Shown here: positions 7,196 to 8,507 of the stretch, piece after piece | Numbering within the stretch: the stretch's first letter is position 1 | Layout: every line of letters starts with the position of its first letter | From: an uncultured Clostridia bacterium | Lineage (GTDB): Bacteria; Bacillota; Clostridia; Christensenellales; Borkfalkiaceae | Assembly (NCBI GenBank): GCA_946627905.1 | Contig: CAMOVY010000045.1 | Span: forward strand, 1-8,507 | Direction: 5' to 3' | Length of the DNA stretch: 8,507 bases | The notes under the pieces: model-generated | Database searches by the model: none | What the model was told of the DNA's origin: nothing | The model's input: the letters and a program-made list of their open reading frames with translations, nothing else | Position numbers and translations under genes: made by a program

Positions 7196-7198
7196 TCA
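7196..7198 (-). other. In-frame TGA codon inside the YesL-like reading frame
   Basis: The codon lies between TTC (Phe) and CAA (Gln); the frame is open for 285 codons before and 135 after. The next base is C, the context in which UGA is generally the leakiest stop. Elsewhere in the window tryptophan is encoded by TGG and TGA closes the TPR gene, so a genome-wide change of code is not indicated. Confidence 0.9.
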
Positions 7199-8053
7199 GA
7201 AGTCCGTCCACACGAGCAGTATCTGCGAAAACCCGATAATCAGTATCGCGATTATTCCTATCGGCATAAAGATGCTGCCTAACATAAGCAGTAAAAACGG
7301 TATAAACCCGAGCAGCAGGAAAAACGCGTTCTGCGGCAACAGTCCTATTGTAAACAAAAAGGAGTTCTTTATAAGCGCGCGGAATTTAAGTTCGTACGTT
7401 ATGCTCATAGTAATCATATGCATAGTCATTACGGTAAAAAAGATTATCGTAATAATCGATAATGTTTTCGAAATCACGAAAAGCCACTCTTTGCCCGCCC
7501 CGCTTGCCAGATTAAAATCGGCAACGGAAATAGCAAGGCTGGACAGATAGAACACGATAGAATACACGAGCGATATAAGCAGCATTTGCTTTATATTCTG
7601 TTTTATGCCGCGCCAGAAATCGTTTGCGACGAAAATGCCTTCCGTCCAGACCATATTCCTTATAACGTACGCGCCGCCCGAAACGCCAAGCGCGGCAATC
7701 ATAAGCGCTATGGGTAAAAACAGGTAGGCGACGAGATTGACGTTAAACGTTATCTGCTGTTCCATCCCAACAAGCGACAGCGGCGCTTGATACCCCACGC
7801 CGAAGCCTTGCGCGAACGGCATTGACGCGCCCATCCCCGACATTACCGCCGAGCGGTAGAATATCAACAGAAAAAGCGGGATAAAAAACAAAAGCACGAG
7901 TAGGTTTAACAGTACGAGTTTCCAGAACCTGCCTTTAACTATATCCCAAAACAGTTCCCAACGGTTAGACGGAAGCGAAGCCCTTGCGTAGCCTTCCGAC
8001 TTTTCGGAGCCGAGCATAAGTCTTTCGATAAGACCGCGTTTTCTACCAGCCAT
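7196..8053 (-). CDS. YesL/DUF624-like membrane protein (N-terminal membrane part, possibly truncated)
   Basis: This part has 285 residues with about six hydrophobic segments (roughly 43-66, 105-127, 156-177, 192-215, 238-257 and 258-280). WDIVKGRFWKLVLLNLLVLLFF (cited as WDIVK at 36-40 and LLNLLVLLFF at 48-57) and GGAYVIRNMVWTEGIFVAND (126-145), followed by FWRG, resemble the YesL (DUF624) family of membrane proteins of unknown role. The start is the ATG at 8053, with AAGGTGG 5 nt upstream; a GTG at 8062 gives three more codons but lies inside that ribosome binding site. The frame stops at TGA 7196-7198 right after WTDF and continues open beyond it, so the intact protein was probably 421 residues. 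It is transcribed divergently from asd from its own promoter. Confidence 0.75.
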   Translation of the reverse strand: MAGRKRGLIERLMLGSEKSEGYARASLPSNRWELFWDIVKGRFWKLVLLNLLVLLFFIPLFLLIFYRSAVMSGMGASMPFAQGFGVGYQAPLSLVGMEQQITFNVNLVAYLFLPIALMIAALGVSGGAYVIRNMVWTEGIFVANDFWRGIKQNIKQMLLISLVYSIVFYLSSLAISVADFNLASGAGKEWLFVISKTLSIITIIFFTVMTMHMITMSITYELKFRALIKNSFLFTIGLLPQNAFFLLLGFIPFLLLMLGSIFMPIGIIAILIIGFSQILLVWTDF

Positions 8054-8058
8054 TTGTA

Positions 8059-8065
8059 CCACCTT
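8059..8065 (-). promoter_or_regulatory. Ribosome binding site that fixes the YesL-like start at 8053
   Basis: AAGGTGG on the minus strand with a 5-nt spacer (TACAA) before ATG at 8053. The in-frame GTG at 8062 is within this site, so it is unlikely to be the start. Confidence 0.8.
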
Positions 8066-8122
8066 AACGCTTAAAGCCGAAATTTACGGCAATCGCGCGC
8101 GAAACAATAATTTTCTAATATA

Positions 8123-8151
8123 ATATTAAACTAATTTTAAACTTTTATCAA
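8123..8151 (-). promoter_or_regulatory. Sigma-A-type promoter of the YesL-like gene
   Basis: The minus strand has TTGATA (8146-8151, five of six), a 17-nt spacer and TAATAT (8123-8128, four of six), followed directly by TATATT. Transcription would begin near 8116, giving a leader of about 60 nt before the ATG at 8053. The leader holds only a weak 4-bp stem (gccg/cggc at 8076-8090). Confidence 0.6.
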
Positions 8152-8179
8152 ATAAAAACGGGCTTTAACCGAAAAAAAC

Positions 8180-8208
8180 TTTACTTTTTTTACGGCGTTT
8201 GTTAAACT
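8180..8208 (+). promoter_or_regulatory. Weak candidate promoter for asd
   Basis: TTTACT (8180-8185, four of six), a 17-nt spacer and TAAACT (8203-8208, four of six) would start transcription near 8215, about 37 nt before the asd ATG. The match is modest in an AT-rich gap, so other hexamer pairs are possible. Confidence 0.3.
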
Positions 8209-8221
8209 ATTAAAAAAAGTA
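8182..8221. repeat. 11-bp inverted repeat in the divergent gap upstream of asd
   Basis: tactttttta at 8182-8192 (with seven T) is matched by its reverse complement at 8211-8221, separated by 18 nt. It overlaps the candidate asd promoter and could be an operator or a leader stem, or may simply reflect A and T runs. Confidence 0.4.
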
Positions 8222-8239
8222 CAAATAAATTTCAATCTC

Positions 8240-8243
8240 GGAG
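8240..8243 (+). promoter_or_regulatory. Ribosome binding site of asd
   Basis: GGAG with an 8-nt spacer before the ATG at 8252; it rules out the nearer but out-of-frame ATG at 8244. Confidence 0.75.
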
Positions 8244-8251
8244 ATGCAAAA

Positions 8252-8507
8252 ATGAAAAAGTACAACGTGGCAGTCGTCGGCGCAACGGGCATGGTCGGCA
8301 GAAAGTTTTTACAGGTTTTGACGGAAAGACAGCTTCCCGTAGAAAATTACTATTTATTCGCTTCCGCAAAGTCCGCGGGAACGGAAATAGATTTTATGGG
8401 CAAGCCGCATAAAGTCATAGAATTAAAAGAAGAAAACATCGTCGACAAAAAGATAGATATCGCGCTGTTTTCGGCGGGCGGGGACGTCAGTCGCGAATTT
8501 GCGCCCA
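8252..8507 (+). CDS. asd: Aspartate-semialdehyde dehydrogenase, N-terminal part, cut by window edge
   Basis: The first 85 residues are present. The nucleotide-binding loop VVGATGMVGRKFLQVL (8-23), ASAKSAG (37-43) and DIALFSAGGDVSREFAP (69-85) are diagnostic for the bacterial (USG-1-like) aspartate-semialdehyde dehydrogenase. The enzyme reduces L-aspartyl phosphate to aspartate semialdehyde with NADPH in the cytoplasm, the branch point to lysine, diaminopimelate, threonine and methionine. SAKSAG corresponds to the loop that contacts the NADP phosphate. The catalytic cysteine lies beyond the window. The ATG at 8252 is preceded by GGAG with an 8-nt spacer; an ATG at 8244 is out of frame and stops after three codons. 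It reads away from the YesL-like gene. No lysine riboswitch or T-box fits in the short leader. Confidence 0.95.
   Translation, partial: MKKYNVAVVGATGMVGRKFLQVLTERQLPVENYYLFASAKSAGTEIDFMGKPHKVIELKEENIVDKKIDIALFSAGGDVSREFAP

Noticed and set aside
7140..7198. Selenocysteine insertion at the TGA
   Set aside because: The GGU 17 nt after the codon is not held in a short closed stem as in bacterial selenocysteine elements, and a DUF624-like protein is not a known selenoprotein.
2763..7198. Genetic code with TGA read as Trp or Gly
   Set aside because: Trp codons here are TGG, five further long genes contain no internal TGA, and TGA closes the TPR gene at the start of the next gene.
8060..8062. GTG at 8062 as start of the YesL-like gene
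   Set aside because: It lies inside the AAGGTGG ribosome binding site that serves the ATG at 8053.
8119..8124. TATAAT on the plus strand as an asd promoter
   Set aside because: No -35 match lies at proper distance (GC-rich there), and it is over 120 nt from the start; it is the complement of the minus-strand -10 region.

Overview
The window is a chromosomal stretch that most resembles an uncultured member of the Clostridia (Bacillota). The reasons are Shine-Dalgarno-led genes, frequent GTG and TTG starts, AT-rich intergenic gaps around moderate-GC genes, and the gene families present (YkvI-type membrane protein, Hsp33, YesL-like membrane protein, asd). The genus cannot be named from the sequence. 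No rRNA, tRNA, CRISPR array, insertion sequence or phage gene was seen.

Layout from right to left, since nearly everything lies on the minus strand. At the right edge, asd (aspartate-semialdehyde dehydrogenase, plus strand, cut by the window end) diverges from a YesL-like membrane protein gene across a ~198-nt AT-rich gap holding a good minus-strand promoter and an 11-bp inverted repeat. The YesL-like frame meets a TGA at 7196-7198, yet the same frame stays open for another 135 codons with no convincing start of its own. This broken or recoded gene is the most interesting object in the window.

Next, a second promoter-like region precedes a probable four-gene transcription unit: a CPA2/Kef-type cation:proton antiporter without a regulatory RCK domain, the redox chaperone Hsp33 (TTG start, all four zinc cysteines present), a 578-aa TPR protein and a 271-aa alpha-solenoid protein. 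The last three are tightly packed (3-nt gap, then 8-nt overlap), and the unit ends at a perfect 21-bp hairpin at 1904-1949. Redox and ion homeostasis is a possible common theme for the first two; the two helical-repeat proteins have no assignable function.

Beyond the terminator come a YkvI-family membrane protein and, overlapping its 3' end in another frame, an unlisted 38-codon ORF with a very strong ribosome binding site. A consensus-like promoter then drives a GNAT-fold (YghO-like) protein that runs off the left edge.

I see no defence island, biosynthetic cluster or clearly new multi-gene system. The points worth following are the in-frame UGA, the small overlapping ORF and the uncharacterised TPR/solenoid pair next to hsp33.
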